From Prochlorococcus sp. scB243_495K23 (GTDB taxonomy: Bacteria; Cyanobacteriota; Cyanobacteriia; PCC-6307; Cyanobiaceae), in contig JFLW01000003.1 of assembly GCA_000635495.1 (NCBI GenBank), positions 1 through 64,000 on the forward strand: DNA of 64,000 nt. The letters are read 5' to 3'. Below, piece by piece: positions 1-8,670 of the stretch. A program made the translations under genes and the position numbers. Position 1 is the first letter of the stretch. Every line of letters starts with the position of its first letter. The notes beneath the pieces are model-generated. The model was not told the DNA's origin. It saw only the letters and a program-made list of their open reading frames with translations, and made no database searches.

Positions 1-102
1 AATGGGAAGAGTGATCGTGAGAATGGGAAGAGTGATCGTGAGAATGGGAAGAGTGATCGTGAGAATGGGAAGAGTGATCGTGAGAATGGGAAGAGTGATC
101 GT
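1..102. repeat. Tandem 21-bp repeat, four full copies plus 18 bp, inside the CobW gene
   Basis: Four perfect 21-bp units run from the left window edge, followed by a fifth copy of 18 bases ending at 102. The array may continue beyond base 1. It is a coding repeat: read on the minus strand in the CobW frame each unit gives the heptapeptide HDHSSHS. The copies are identical at nucleotide level, which suggests recent slippage or strong homogenisation. Confidence 0.95.
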
Positions 103-757
103 TTGAATTTTGTTCTATATTTTTTTTATTTTTCTCGAATTCAAAAGTATCCGTCTCAAATAGACCCACGCTCATTATTGTATGTAATGCAACTTCACTA
201 TTAGTTGATCTCAAAATCCTTGGTTCTTTTTTTATTTTATTTATAAACTCCTCTATTTTCTTTAATTGTTTTTCATTTACTAAATCAGATTTATTAAGAA
301 GAAGGATATCTCCGTATAAAATTTGAGAATAGGCGACACTTGTATTATTAATTTCAAAATCAAAATTTTCTCCATCAATGACAGTGATTATAGAATCTAA
401 TCTTACTTTTTCTCTAAGATCACCAGCCGCAAAAGTCATGGCTACTGGTAATGGATCTGCTAATCCAGTTGTTTCAACAATCAAATAGTCTAATTTTTCA
501 GCTCTTTCTAAAACTTTGGATACGGTATTTAATAATTCACCATTGATAGAGCAACATATACATCCATTATTTAATTCGATCATATCTTCTGAGCCTTCTA
601 TTATTAAGTCATTATCTATTCCGATTTCTCCAAATTCGTTGACTAAAACAGCTGTTTTAATACCAACTTGATTTTTTAAAATATGATTTAGAAGTGTAGT
701 TTTGCCAGAACCTAAAAATCCACTAATAATAGTAACTGGCAATAAATTTTTAGACAT
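1..757 (-). CDS. CobW/COG0523-family GTP-dependent metal chaperone, 3'-partial
   Basis: The reading frame opens at ATG 757 and is still open at the window edge, giving 252 visible residues. The Walker A loop is near residues 13-20 (GFLGSGKT), the metal-binding CICC motif near residue 72, ETTGLADP and VIDGEN follow, and a NKSD G4-type guanine motif is near residue 160. This is the G3E GTPase order of CobW/YjiA/ZNG-type proteins, which deliver metal (cobalt or zinc) to client proteins. From about residue 218 the chain becomes a run of HDHSSHS heptads, a likely metal-binding segment between the GTPase and the C-terminal CobW domain, which lies outside the window. The metal cannot be told from sequence. 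The pterin dehydratase gene lies just upstream on the same strand. Confidence 0.93.
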   Translation of the reverse strand, partial: MSKNLLPVTIISGFLGSGKTTLLNHILKNQVGIKTAVLVNEFGEIGIDNDLIIEGSEDMIELNNGCICCSINGELLNTVSKVLERAEKLDYLIVETTGLADPLPVAMTFAAGDLREKVRLDSIITVIDGENFDFEINNTSVAYSQILYGDILLLNKSDLVNEKQLKKIEEFINKIKKEPRILRSTNSEVALHTIMSVGLFETDTFEFEKNKKNIEQNSNDHSSHSHDHSSHSHDHSSHSHDHSSHSHDHSSH

Positions 758-792
758 TTTGAATAGTTGAAAACAAGTTTATATTTTTATTT

Positions 793-1080
793 TTAATCAA
801 AAATTTTGTTGATTTCCGAAGCTAATGTTTGATCCAGATTCGTAATACCTCCTAGATCATGTGTATTTAATTTAATTATTACTTTTGCATAAATATTCTC
901 CCAGTTAGGATGATGATTATATTTTTCACAGATTAAAGCAACCTTAGTCATAAAAGCAAAGGCTTCAATAAAATTAGCGAAGTTAAATTCTCTTTGGATT
1001 TGTTGAGATTTAATTTCCCAGCCAGGTATTTTGACAACTAATTCATTCAATTCTTCATCTTGCAAAATGTAGGGTTCCAT
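793..1080 (-). CDS. phhB: Pterin-4a-carbinolamine dehydratase
   Basis: This 95-residue protein has the length and core of the PCD/DCoH family, with the diagnostic segment EKYNHHPNWENIYAKV near residues 51-66 followed by a THD motif. The paired histidines are the catalytic residues of the family, which dehydrates 4a-hydroxytetrahydropterin to quinonoid dihydropterin. The gene lies 35 bases upstream of the CobW gene on the same strand and could be co-transcribed with it. A PCD-fold protein without these histidines is encoded at 60140-60379 as the carboxysomal Rubisco factor. Here the catalytic residues are intact, so an enzymatic role is likely. Confidence 0.9.
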   Translation of the reverse strand: MEPYILQDEELNELVVKIPGWEIKSQQIQREFNFANFIEAFAFMTKVALICEKYNHHPNWENIYAKVIIKLNTHDLGGITNLDQTLASEINKIFD

Positions 1081-1116
1081 GAAATAAGAAATCTTACTTA
1101 TTACATTATAAATATT

Positions 1117-1572
1117 TTACTTTTTCTCACCAATTATATGTACATTAATGATTCTTTCCTTTTGATCAAATCGATGTTCCCATAAATAAACTGCTTGCCA
1201 TGTGCCAAGCATAATTTTCCCGTCTTGAAAACTCAAAGATAAACAAGTGTTTGTTAGGGATGTTTTAATATGTGCTGGCATATCGTCAGCCCCTTCTTGA
1301 TAATGTTTATAGGATATTTCTTCTCTATTTTTTGATAAGGTTAAGTAGGAATCATAAGGAACTATCGATTGCATATACTTTTTTAGGTCCCTCAGTACAT
1401 TTGGATCTGCGTTCTCATTAATAGTTAAACTGCAACTTGTATGAAGTGAAGTTAAATTTAAAATTCCGGAATGAAAATTATTTTTTTCAACACATGAATT
1501 TAAATCATATGTGATATCAATAAAACCCTCGCCATGGGTTATGAATTTTAATTTTGAAAATATTTGTTCCAT
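1117..1572 (-). CDS. yjbQ: YjbQ-family protein (UPF0047)
   Basis: The 151-residue product matches the YjbQ/UPF0047 family in length and motifs: HTSCSLTINENADPNV near residues 44-59, the ADDMPAHIK segment in the middle and LGTWQAVYLWEHR towards the C-terminus. Members have weak thiamine-phosphate-synthase-like activity in E. coli, but the physiological role is unsettled. The gene lies 36 bases upstream of the pterin dehydratase on the same strand. I call the family with confidence and leave the substrate open. Confidence 0.88.
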   Translation of the reverse strand: MEQIFSKLKFITHGEGFIDITYDLNSCVEKNNFHSGILNLTSLHTSCSLTINENADPNVLRDLKKYMQSIVPYDSYLTLSKNREEISYKHYQEGADDMPAHIKTSLTNTCLSLSFQDGKIMLGTWQAVYLWEHRFDQKERIINVHIIGEKK

Positions 1573-1680
1573 ATAAGTTAAAACTTAATTAATCAATATC
1601 CTATTATGGATAAAGATGCATGTTTTACTGCAGACATTAAAATTTTTATCTTAAAATAAATTTAATTTCCATTTAAATCT

Positions 1681-3186
1681 TTGGCTGAAATTCATTGGAA
1701 TAAGCTGGGTGCTTACCTTAAAGAAACACAAATATTAGGTTCAATCCAAAATACACTTTATTGGGATCAGAATACTGGAATGCCAAAGAAAGGTGCTTCT
1801 TGGAGGTCTGAACAACTTACTTATATTGCAAAAGTATTACATGAAAGAAATTCTTCCGAGGAATTTTCTAATTTAATACAATCCGCTAAAAATGAACTAG
1901 CAGATGTTGAACGAAATTCCGATAATCAACTTTTCATAAAAGATAAAGAGAGAAATATTAGTCTTTTATTGAAGGAATTTAATAGAGAAAGAAATTTAGA
2001 TCCTAAATTAGTTGAGTCTCTAGCAAAGGCAAAATCTAAAGGGTATGAAAGCTGGCAAGAAGCCAAGGAAAAATCAGATTTTAAAATTTTTCTTCCTTTC
2101 TTTGAAGAATTAGTTAAATTGCGGATTGAAGAGGCAAAACAAATATCAGATCAATATTCACCATGGGAAACTTTAGCCCAACCCTTTGAGCCTGAATTAA
2201 CTTTAAAGTGGCTGAATAAAATGTTTCAGCCTTTGAAAGATACTCTCCCAGAGTTGATTAGAGGGATTAATAAATCTAAGAAATATCACTGGGATTTGAG
2301 TCCCGAATCTCAACATAATTTATGTTCTCAATTACTTGATGAGTTTGGGAGAGATAAAGATCTAGTTGTTGTTGGTAAATCTCCCCATCCTTTTTCGATT
2401 ACATTAGGACCTAATGATTACAGGATTACGACAAGAATTGTTGAAGGTGAACCATTATCAAGTTTTTTAGCAACTGCGCATGAGTGGGGGCATTCTATTT
2501 ATGAGCAGGGTTTGCCATCTCAAAGTCATCAATGGTTTGCTTGGCCTTTAGGTCAAGCAACCTCTATGGGTATTCATGAAAGTCAATCTTTATTTTGGGA
2601 AAATAGAATAGTTAAATCCAAATCTTTTTCAAAAAGATTTTTTAACAAATTTGTTTCTGCTGGATGTTCTCTTAATAATTATTTAGAACTATGGAAATCT
2701 ATTAATCATTTGGAAGCAGGATTAAATAGGGTTGAAGCGGATGAATTGACTTATGGCTTACACATATTAATAAGAACCGAACTTGAAATAGATTTAATTG
2801 AAAGAGGGTTACCTGCTGAAGATATTCCAACAGAATGGAATAAAAGATATGATGAACTTCTGGGAATTAAACCATCTAATGATTCAGAAGGTTGTCTTCA
2901 AGATGTTCATTGGAGTGAAGGGGCGTTTGGATATTTCCCCTCATATTTGTTGGGACATGTTATAAGTGCGCAAATATCTTCTCAAATGGAAAGAGACATA
3001 GGTTTGATTGACAACTTAATTGAAAATGGTGAATATCAAAAGATCATCTTTTGGTTAAAAAATAATATACATATATATGGCAGATCAGTTAATTGTATGG
3101 AGTTGGTGAGAGCTGTAACTAATGAAGAACTATCGCCAAACTATTTTATTAATCATTTAAGGTCTAAAACAAATGATTTTTGCTGA
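1681..3186 (+). CDS. M32-family metallocarboxypeptidase (carboxypeptidase Taq type)
   Basis: The 501-residue product is the usual length of M32 carboxypeptidases, cytosolic zinc enzymes that trim C-terminal residues from peptides. The zinc motif HEWGH lies at residues 267-271, and the downstream HESQS motif supplies the third ligand, Glu 300. Other family segments are visible, including the N-terminal YWDQNTGMPKKGASWR and the C-terminal WSEGAFGYFPSYLLG. The frame begins with TTG at 1681 and no in-frame ATG precedes the conserved N-terminus, so I accept TTG. The gene is transcribed away from yjbQ and may be read together with the pyrophosphatase gene about 60 bases downstream. Confidence 0.93.
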   Translation: MAEIHWNKLGAYLKETQILGSIQNTLYWDQNTGMPKKGASWRSEQLTYIAKVLHERNSSEEFSNLIQSAKNELADVERNSDNQLFIKDKERNISLLLKEFNRERNLDPKLVESLAKAKSKGYESWQEAKEKSDFKIFLPFFEELVKLRIEEAKQISDQYSPWETLAQPFEPELTLKWLNKMFQPLKDTLPELIRGINKSKKYHWDLSPESQHNLCSQLLDEFGRDKDLVVVGKSPHPFSITLGPNDYRITTRIVEGEPLSSFLATAHEWGHSIYEQGLPSQSHQWFAWPLGQATSMGIHESQSLFWENRIVKSKSFSKRFFNKFVSAGCSLNNYLELWKSINHLEAGLNRVEADELTYGLHILIRTELEIDLIERGLPAEDIPTEWNKRYDELLGIKPSNDSEGCLQDVHWSEGAFGYFPSYLLGHVISAQISSQMERDIGLIDNLIENGEYQKIIFWLKNNIHIYGRSVNCMELVRAVTNEELSPNYFINHLRSKTNDFC

Positions 3187-3249
3187 AACATTACTTTTAA
3201 AGAATTTGGTTAGGTGTGAGGATGTAAGATAAACAAAAATAATTTCTTG

Positions 3250-3837
3250 ATGGCAAATCTAAATCAGCCCCCTAGCAGGGTTACCCCAAATTTATTGCAC
3301 ATACTAAATGCTTTCACTGACAGCTCAAATACAATAATAAACACTATTGTTGAATTGAATTCTAATACTATAAATAAATATGAATTAATTACAGAAACGG
3401 GCCATCTTAAACTTGATAGGGTAGGTTATTCATCACTTGCGTATCCTTTTGCTTATGGATGTATTCCAAGGACATGGGATGAAGATGGAGATCCGCTTGA
3501 TGTAGAAATTGTTGGGGTAACTGAGCCATTGATACCCGGATCTATTGTTGAAGCAAGGATTATTGGGGTGATGAAATTTGATGATGGTGGAGAGGTCGAT
3601 GATAAGGTAATAGCGGTACTCGCAGATGATAAAAGAATGGATCATATCTCAAGTTTTGAAGACCTTGGAGATCATTGGTTAAAAGAAACAAAGTATTATT
3701 GGGAGCACTACAAAGATCTAAAAAAACCAGGAACATGTACTGTCAATGGTTTTTTTGGGATAGAAGAAGCTGTTAAAGTGATTAAAGATTGTGAAGAGAG
3801 ATACAAAAAAGAAATTGATCCTAAATTAGTAAATTAA
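3250..3837 (+). CDS. ppa: Family I inorganic pyrophosphatase with complete active site
   Basis: This 195-residue protein is a soluble family I pyrophosphatase, which hydrolyses PPi to drive biosynthetic reactions. All catalytic positions known from the E. coli enzyme can be aligned: E36, K43, E45, R57, Y65, Y69, the DGDPLDV signature with D79, D81 and D84, D112, D117, K119, and Y154-K155. I start at ATG 3250; an in-frame TTG sits directly before it at 3247. The gene runs tail to tail with hemC, with six bases between. A second family I pyrophosphatase at 18575-19129 resembles the standard cyanobacterial enzyme but lacks two of these residues, so this copy may do most of the work in the cell. 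Confidence 0.92.
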   Translation: MANLNQPPSRVTPNLLHILNAFTDSSNTIINTIVELNSNTINKYELITETGHLKLDRVGYSSLAYPFAYGCIPRTWDEDGDPLDVEIVGVTEPLIPGSIVEARIIGVMKFDDGGEVDDKVIAVLADDKRMDHISSFEDLGDHWLKETKYYWEHYKDLKKPGTCTVNGFFGIEEAVKVIKDCEERYKKEIDPKLVN

Positions 3838-3843
3838 CTAATG

Positions 3844-4794
3844 TTATTTTTCTCTAAATTTTTCAAATATTTCGCTTAATATTTCTTCGGCACCTTGCTG
3901 CTTTAATTTTTTTGCTAGTTCTTTGCCTACTTCTTCGGGATCATTAATATTGCCAATATATTGATCTTTAATAAGCCTTTCTCCATCAAGAGATGCAACC
4001 ATACCAGTAAGGCAAAGTTGTTCATTCTGAATTTTACTATTCACACCTATTGGGACTTGGCATCCACCTTCAAGCTCTTTTAAAAAAGCCCTCTCTGCTA
4101 GACATCTTTGACTGGTGGGTTTATCTTCTAAGATATTTATAATTTCTAAAACTTTTTTATCATCAGATTTACATTCAATGCCTAGTGCTCCTTGGCCAAC
4201 GGCATGAAGGGAAACTTCACTTGGGATAATCTGGTGAATTCTTGATTCAAAGCCTAATCTCTTTAAACCAGCAGCAGCAAGAATAATACAATCAAATTCT
4301 CCTGCATCTAATTTTTCAATTCTTGTAATAACATTTCCCCTGATATCTTTAAAAACAAGATGTGGGTACTTATTTCTTAATTGTGCAAGTCTTCTTAGGG
4401 AGCTTGTTCCAACAATCGAACCTTCAGGTAAGTTTTCTAATTTATAACAGTCATTTTTTTTGTTTACTACTAAAGCATCTGCAGGATCCTCCCTTTTTGT
4501 AATGCATCCTAATTTAAGGCCATTAGGCAAATTGGTTGGTAAATCTTTTAGAGAATGTACTGCTATATCTGCATGGCCTACGAGCATTTGTGCTTCAAGT
4601 TCTTTTGTAAATAAGCCTTTGTCGCCTATTTTTGCTAAGGCTACATCAAGGATTTTGTCACCTTGAGTTGCCATGGCTTCTATAGATACCTCTAAATTGG
4701 GAATATTCCTTTCTAGTTGATCTTTAACCCATAAAGTTTGAACCATTGCTAGCTTACTTCTTCTACTAGCTATTTTTAGCTTAAAATTAGTCAT
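3844..4794 (-). CDS. hemC: Porphobilinogen deaminase (hydroxymethylbilane synthase)
   Basis: The 316-residue product joins four porphobilinogens into hydroxymethylbilane in tetrapyrrole synthesis for chlorophyll, haem and B12. Visible motifs are the N-terminal [12 protein letters not shown], the catalytic aspartate in HSLKDLPT (D84), GTSSLRR and RGNVITR in the substrate pocket, and the dipyrromethane-cofactor cysteine C245 in [10 protein letters not shown]. Length and order are normal. The sigma factor gene lies about 100 bases upstream on the same strand, and the pyrophosphatase is convergent. Confidence 0.97.
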   Translation of the reverse strand: MTNFKLKIASRRSKLAMVQTLWVKDQLERNIPNLEVSIEAMATQGDKILDVALAKIGDKGLFTKELEAQMLVGHADIAVHSLKDLPTNLPNGLKLGCITKREDPADALVVNKKNDCYKLENLPEGSIVGTSSLRRLAQLRNKYPHLVFKDIRGNVITRIEKLDAGEFDCIILAAAGLKRLGFESRIHQIIPSEVSLHAVGQGALGIECKSDDKKVLEIINILEDKPTSQRCLAERAFLKELEGGCQVPIGVNSKIQNEQLCLTGMVASLDGERLIKDQYIGNINDPEEVGKELAKKLKQQGAEEILSEIFEKFREK

Positions 4795-4890
4795 TAAATA
4801 TTATTTTGAGTTTGAATTAAAATTAAGTCGAATTTATTTTAAGCTATTATTTTGCCAGTTTTTAAAGCTACTTATTATACTTAACTTTTT

Positions 4891-6072
4891 TTATTTTATA
4901 TATTCTTTTAAAACCCCATTTCGATTTGGATGTCTAAGTTTTCTTAGGGCTTTTGCCTCTATTTGTCTAATTCTTTCTCTCGTCACATCAAAAATCTGGC
5001 CAATTTCTTCAAGAGTTTTCATTCTTCCATCATCAATTCCATATCTCAATCTGAGAACATCTCTTTCTCTTGGACTAAGAGTGGCTAATACTCCTTCCAA
5101 ATCTTCTCTTAGTAAAGTTTTAGAAACGTCTTGCTCTGGATTTTCTATATCGGCCTCTATAAAGTCTCCTAGTCTTGAGTCTTCTTCTTTCCCTATTGGA
5201 GTTTCTAAAGAAATAGGAAGTTGCGCACTTTTAGCTATAAATCTTAATTTTTCGATTGTCATTTCCATACTCTCAGCGATTTCTTCTTCACTAGGTTTTC
5301 TGCCAAATTCTTGGCTAAGAACTTTTGTGGTTTTTTTAATTCTGGATATTGTCTCGTATAAGTGAACTGGCAATCTAATAGTTCTACTTTGATCCGCAAT
5401 TGCTCTTGTAATGGCTTGACGAATCCACCAAGTTGCATATGTAGAGAACTTATAACCTTTTTCATGGTCGAATTTTTCCGCTGCCCTAATTAGACCCAAA
5501 CTTCCTTCTTGGATTAAATCTTGAAATGATAAACCTCTGTTCATATATTTTTTAGCAATGGAAACAACTAATCTTAAATTTGATTGAACCATTTTTTCTT
5601 TAGCTCTCCGCCCTAAGAGAAGTCTTCTTCTAAATTTGGGAAGAGGCATATCTATTAACTCGGCCCATTCTCTTACTGATGGGAAATGTCCTTTTTCTGA
5701 CTCATATTGAGTTGCGAGCTCTTCTAATTGGAGTAAGTCAGCAATTTTTCTTGCAAGCTCAATTTCTTCATCTGGTCTTAAAAGTCTAATTCTTCCAATT
5801 TCTTGGAGATAAACTCTTATTGAATCTTCAGTGTAGATACCTTTTGGCCCAAGTTTTATATTCCCGAGCCCTTTATCTTCTTCAGAATCACTAAATTCAT
5901 TATTGTTATTTTCAATATTGCTTTCGTTTAACTCAGCAGATGTCTGTAAAGTTTGATTATTTTTATTACTATCTTCTTCAACTACTGTTTCTAAATTTGT
6001 ATTAATTTTTTTATTGATCTTTTTTTTTGAACTAGGCTTGGAATTCTTTGATTCTGCTGCGACTGGACACAT
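4891..6072 (-). CDS. rpoD: Principal RNA polymerase sigma factor (group 1, SigA/RpoD)
   Basis: This 393-residue sigma-70 has a charged low-complexity N-terminus of about 80 residues and then the full set of conserved regions: region 1.2 ([13 protein letters not shown]), region 2 with the core-binding and -10 recognition helices ([20 protein letters not shown]), region 3 ([17 protein letters not shown]) and region 4 with the helix-turn-helix ([19 protein letters not shown]). The conservation and extended N-terminus fit the housekeeping group 1 factor better than a group 2 SigB-SigE type. The start is ATG 6072, opening [10 protein letters not shown]. Upstream lies one of the two large gaps of the window. 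Confidence 0.95.
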   Translation of the reverse strand: MCPVAAESKNSKPSSKKKINKKINTNLETVVEEDSNKNNQTLQTSAELNESNIENNNNEFSDSEEDKGLGNIKLGPKGIYTEDSIRVYLQEIGRIRLLRPDEEIELARKIADLLQLEELATQYESEKGHFPSVREWAELIDMPLPKFRRRLLLGRRAKEKMVQSNLRLVVSIAKKYMNRGLSFQDLIQEGSLGLIRAAEKFDHEKGYKFSTYATWWIRQAITRAIADQSRTIRLPVHLYETISRIKKTTKVLSQEFGRKPSEEEIAESMEMTIEKLRFIAKSAQLPISLETPIGKEEDSRLGDFIEADIENPEQDVSKTLLREDLEGVLATLSPRERDVLRLRYGIDDGRMKTLEEIGQIFDVTRERIRQIEAKALRKLRHPNRNGVLKEYIK

Positions 6073-6393
6073 AATTGACTCCTTTCTACGGTGAATTTAA
6101 CTAGATAAAATTTTATTTAGGGCTAATTTGAACATTTAGTAGTAAAGTTCCCTTAATGTTTAAAAAACTTTTTCACAAAATGAGAATAAGAAAAGTTTTC
6201 TAAATTGTTGAAAAATTTAAATAGTGCTATAGATTACCTAAAGTAAAAAGTCTTGGGATTTCTCAGACAGGCAGATCATTTTTGAATTTTCAGTCAATGA
6301 TCAGAGCTTCATGTCTCCCTTAAGAGCAGGATACTTACAATGTGCAAAAAACACTTTGTGGAATGTTCAACAATCCAATACTAAGAAAAAGTT
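6073..6393. promoter_or_regulatory. Divergent intergenic region between rpoD and priA, with hairpin and short ORF
   Basis: This 321-base gap separates two divergently transcribed genes and should hold both promoters. I see no tRNA or known RNA family. An inverted repeat GATCATT (6274-6280) and AATGATC (6296-6302) could form a 7-bp stem with a 15-base loop, flanked by AGACA (6265-6269) and TGTCT (6312-6316), which could extend it with interior loops. A 28-codon frame starts just inside the 3' side of this structure and runs into priA. I cannot place promoters confidently in such AT-rich sequence. Confidence 0.5.
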
Positions 6394-6397
6394 TTGA
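6311..6397 (+). CDS. Possible 28-residue upstream ORF overlapping the priA start
   Basis: An ATG at 6311 opens a 28-codon frame (MSPLRAGYLQCAKNTLW..., ending NTKKKF) whose TGA stop at 6395-6397 overlaps the TTG start of priA at 6394 in the arrangement TTGA. Such overlaps are typical of translational coupling. No clear ribosome binding site precedes the ATG and I do not recognise the peptide, so it may be fortuitous. Confidence 0.3.
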   Translation: MSPLRAGYLQCAKNTLWNVQQSNTKKKF

Positions 6398-8670
6398 AGC
6401 CGGCAAGTAATCAGTTATTAAATATCTCCTATAAATTGGAAATTTTGCTTGATATAGGTAGTAGTAATGAAAGCTTTTACTATTTAGATGGAAATAATCT
6501 TGGAGCAGAAGTTGGAGATATTGTAAGTGTGAGACTAAGGGGGAGATTATTGAATGGGTTGGTGATCTCCAAAAAAGACTTTTCGACAATCAATAATGAT
6601 GAATCTAATATTACTGGAGGAAAAAGCATAAGATATTTGTTTATTGAAGGTATTTTGCAGAAAAAAATAATTGATGAATCTTGGAGAGAATTGATAGACT
6701 CCCTAGCCTCTTTTTATATGGTTAGTAATTTAAAAATGTTTAAAACTGCATTTCCTCCTGGCTGGATTGGTAAATATAAAAATTTTTCTAAAGGTTTTAA
6801 AGATCAAATATGGATTGAAACTAAAAAAGAATTTGATATTAAGAAAAATGGATTAACCAAAAAAGAATTTTTTTTAATGGAAACTTTATCTAAAAAAGGT
6901 AATTGGCAAAGTGAATTAATAAAGTCTGGTTTTAATTACACTCTAATTAACTCAATGGTCAGTAAAAATTATCTTGCTAAATCTAAAAGAAAAAAAAATA
7001 TAAATAGTAAATTAAATTCTTTTGTAAAAGATCATATTGCAACGAAAAAACCAAATCTTACAAAAGAGCAAAAAATTGCATTTCAAGAATTTCAAACAAT
7101 GAAACCAGGAGATACATTACTTCTTTGGGGCGAAACAGGTTCAGGTAAAACAGAAGTGTATATGAGAATTGCTGAAGATCAATTTCTTAAGAAAAAAAGT
7201 TGTTTGATACTAGCCCCAGAAATTGGATTAATTCCTCAACTTATTGATAGGTTTAGTAGGCGATTTAATAATGTAATTTACGAATATCATAGTAATTGTT
7301 CTCCCGATCATAGAACTTTAGTTTGGAAGAAAATTATTAATGCTAATGAACCTTTAATAGTAATAGGTACAAGGTCTGCGGTTTTTCTTCCAATCAAAAA
7401 TCTGGGATTAATAATAATGGATGAAGAACATGATGTTTCTTATAAGCAAGATAGTCCTATGCCTTGCTATGACGCGAGAGAGATTGCTATTGAAATAGTA
7501 AAAAGGAATTCTGCAAAGTTAATTTTTGGGAGTGCAACCCCATCAATGAAGACTTGGAAAAAGTGTATTTTTGAAAGGAATTTTAAATTGGTAAGAATGA
7601 TTCAAAGGATATCCAGTAATGAGACTCCTGAAATAAAAATTATTGATATGAGGGATGAGTTCAAAAAGGGAAATATGAAAATTTTTTCCAATGAATTATT
7701 ACAATTGCTTCCTCAACTACGCTTAAAAAAAGAGCAGGCAATAATTTTGATCCCTAGAAGGGGGCATAGTGGATTTTTAAGTTGTAGAAATTGCGGATAT
7801 TTAATAAATTGCCCCAACTGTGACGTTCCTTTATCAGTTCATCTCGGATCACAAGGGAAAAAATGGTTAAGGTGTCATTGGTGTGATCATAAATCAAGAT
7901 TGATCAATCGTTGCCCAGATTGTCATTCAACTGCTTTCAAACCTTTTGGAATCGGTACGCAAAGGGTAATAGAGTTTTTAAATGAAGAATTTCCTGACTT
8001 AAGAGTACTTCGCTTTGATAGAGATACAACTTCAGGAAAGGACGGTCATAGAGATATTCTTTCAAAGTTTTCTAAAGGGGATGCTGATATTCTTGTCGGT
8101 ACGCAAATGTTGGCAAAAGGTATTGACATCCCCAATATTACTCTTTCAGTAGTTATTGCAGCAGATGGGTTGCTTCATCGCCCAGATATTTCAGCAGAAG
8201 AAAAATCATTACAATTATTTTTGCAAGTAGCAGGAAGGGCCGGCAGGGCACAAAAAAAAGGGGAAGTAATTTTTCAAACATATAAACCTAACCACCCGGT
8301 GATTTCGTATCTTCAAAAAAGAGATTATGAAAGATTCTTAATTGAAAACTCGAGATTGAGAAAGGATGCTAATTTATTTCCATTTTGCACTATTTGCCTA
8401 CTTAAATTATCAGGTGAAAATTATGAATTAACTGAGTCAATTGCAATAAAATTAGCAAAATATCTATTAAGTTTTTGTCAGAAAAGGAACTGGAAACTAA
8501 TTGGTCCTGCCCCTAGTTTAATAGCTAAAGTCGGTAAAAAATTTAGATGGCAGATATTAATACATGGTCCTGAAGGAACAACGATACCTTTACCTGATAG
8601 ATCAGTATTATGGAAACTTATTCCAAAAAATGTTTTTTTAACAATAGATGTTAATCCAGCAGAGTTGTAA
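6394..8670 (+). CDS. priA: Primosomal replication restart helicase PriA
   Basis: The 758-residue protein is a superfamily 2 DNA helicase that reloads the replisome at stalled forks. The N-terminal DNA-binding domain is followed by Walker A (LLWGETGSGKTEVY, near residue 250), the DEEH Walker B box, a zinc-binding insertion with four CxxC-type cysteine pairs (CRNCGY, CPNCDV, CHWCDH, CPDCHS), the helicase C motif GTQMLAKGIDIPN and QVAGRAGRAQ. The length is normal. The start is TTG 6394; no ATG lies in this frame near the N-terminus. A short upstream ORF ends across this start codon. The convergent DUF3153 gene begins at the next base. Confidence 0.95.
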   Translation: MKPASNQLLNISYKLEILLDIGSSNESFYYLDGNNLGAEVGDIVSVRLRGRLLNGLVISKKDFSTINNDESNITGGKSIRYLFIEGILQKKIIDESWRELIDSLASFYMVSNLKMFKTAFPPGWIGKYKNFSKGFKDQIWIETKKEFDIKKNGLTKKEFFLMETLSKKGNWQSELIKSGFNYTLINSMVSKNYLAKSKRKKNINSKLNSFVKDHIATKKPNLTKEQKIAFQEFQTMKPGDTLLLWGETGSGKTEVYMRIAEDQFLKKKSCLILAPEIGLIPQLIDRFSRRFNNVIYEYHSNCSPDHRTLVWKKIINANEPLIVIGTRSAVFLPIKNLGLIIMDEEHDVSYKQDSPMPCYDAREIAIEIVKRNSAKLIFGSATPSMKTWKKCIFERNFKLVRMIQRISSNETPEIKIIDMRDEFKKGNMKIFSNELLQLLPQLRLKKEQAIILIPRRGHSGFLSCRNCGYLINCPNCDVPLSVHLGSQGKKWLRCHWCDHKSRLINRCPDCHSTAFKPFGIGTQRVIEFLNEEFPDLRVLRFDRDTTSGKDGHRDILSKFSKGDADILVGTQMLAKGIDIPNITLSVVIAADGLLHRPDISAEEKSLQLFLQVAGRAGRAQKKGEVIFQTYKPNHPVISYLQKRDYERFLIENSRLRKDANLFPFCTICLLKLSGENYELTESIAIKLAKYLLSFCQKRNWKLIGPAPSLIAKVGKKFRWQILIHGPEGTTIPLPDRSVLWKLIPKNVFLTIDVNPAEL

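Noticed and set aside
1-102. CRISPR-like array
   Set aside because: Units are directly adjacent without spacers and are in frame within the CobW gene.
6335-6589. 84-codon minus-strand frame across the priA start
   Set aside because: It is antisense to the N-terminus of priA, has no family resemblance and fits a chance frame in AT-rich DNA.
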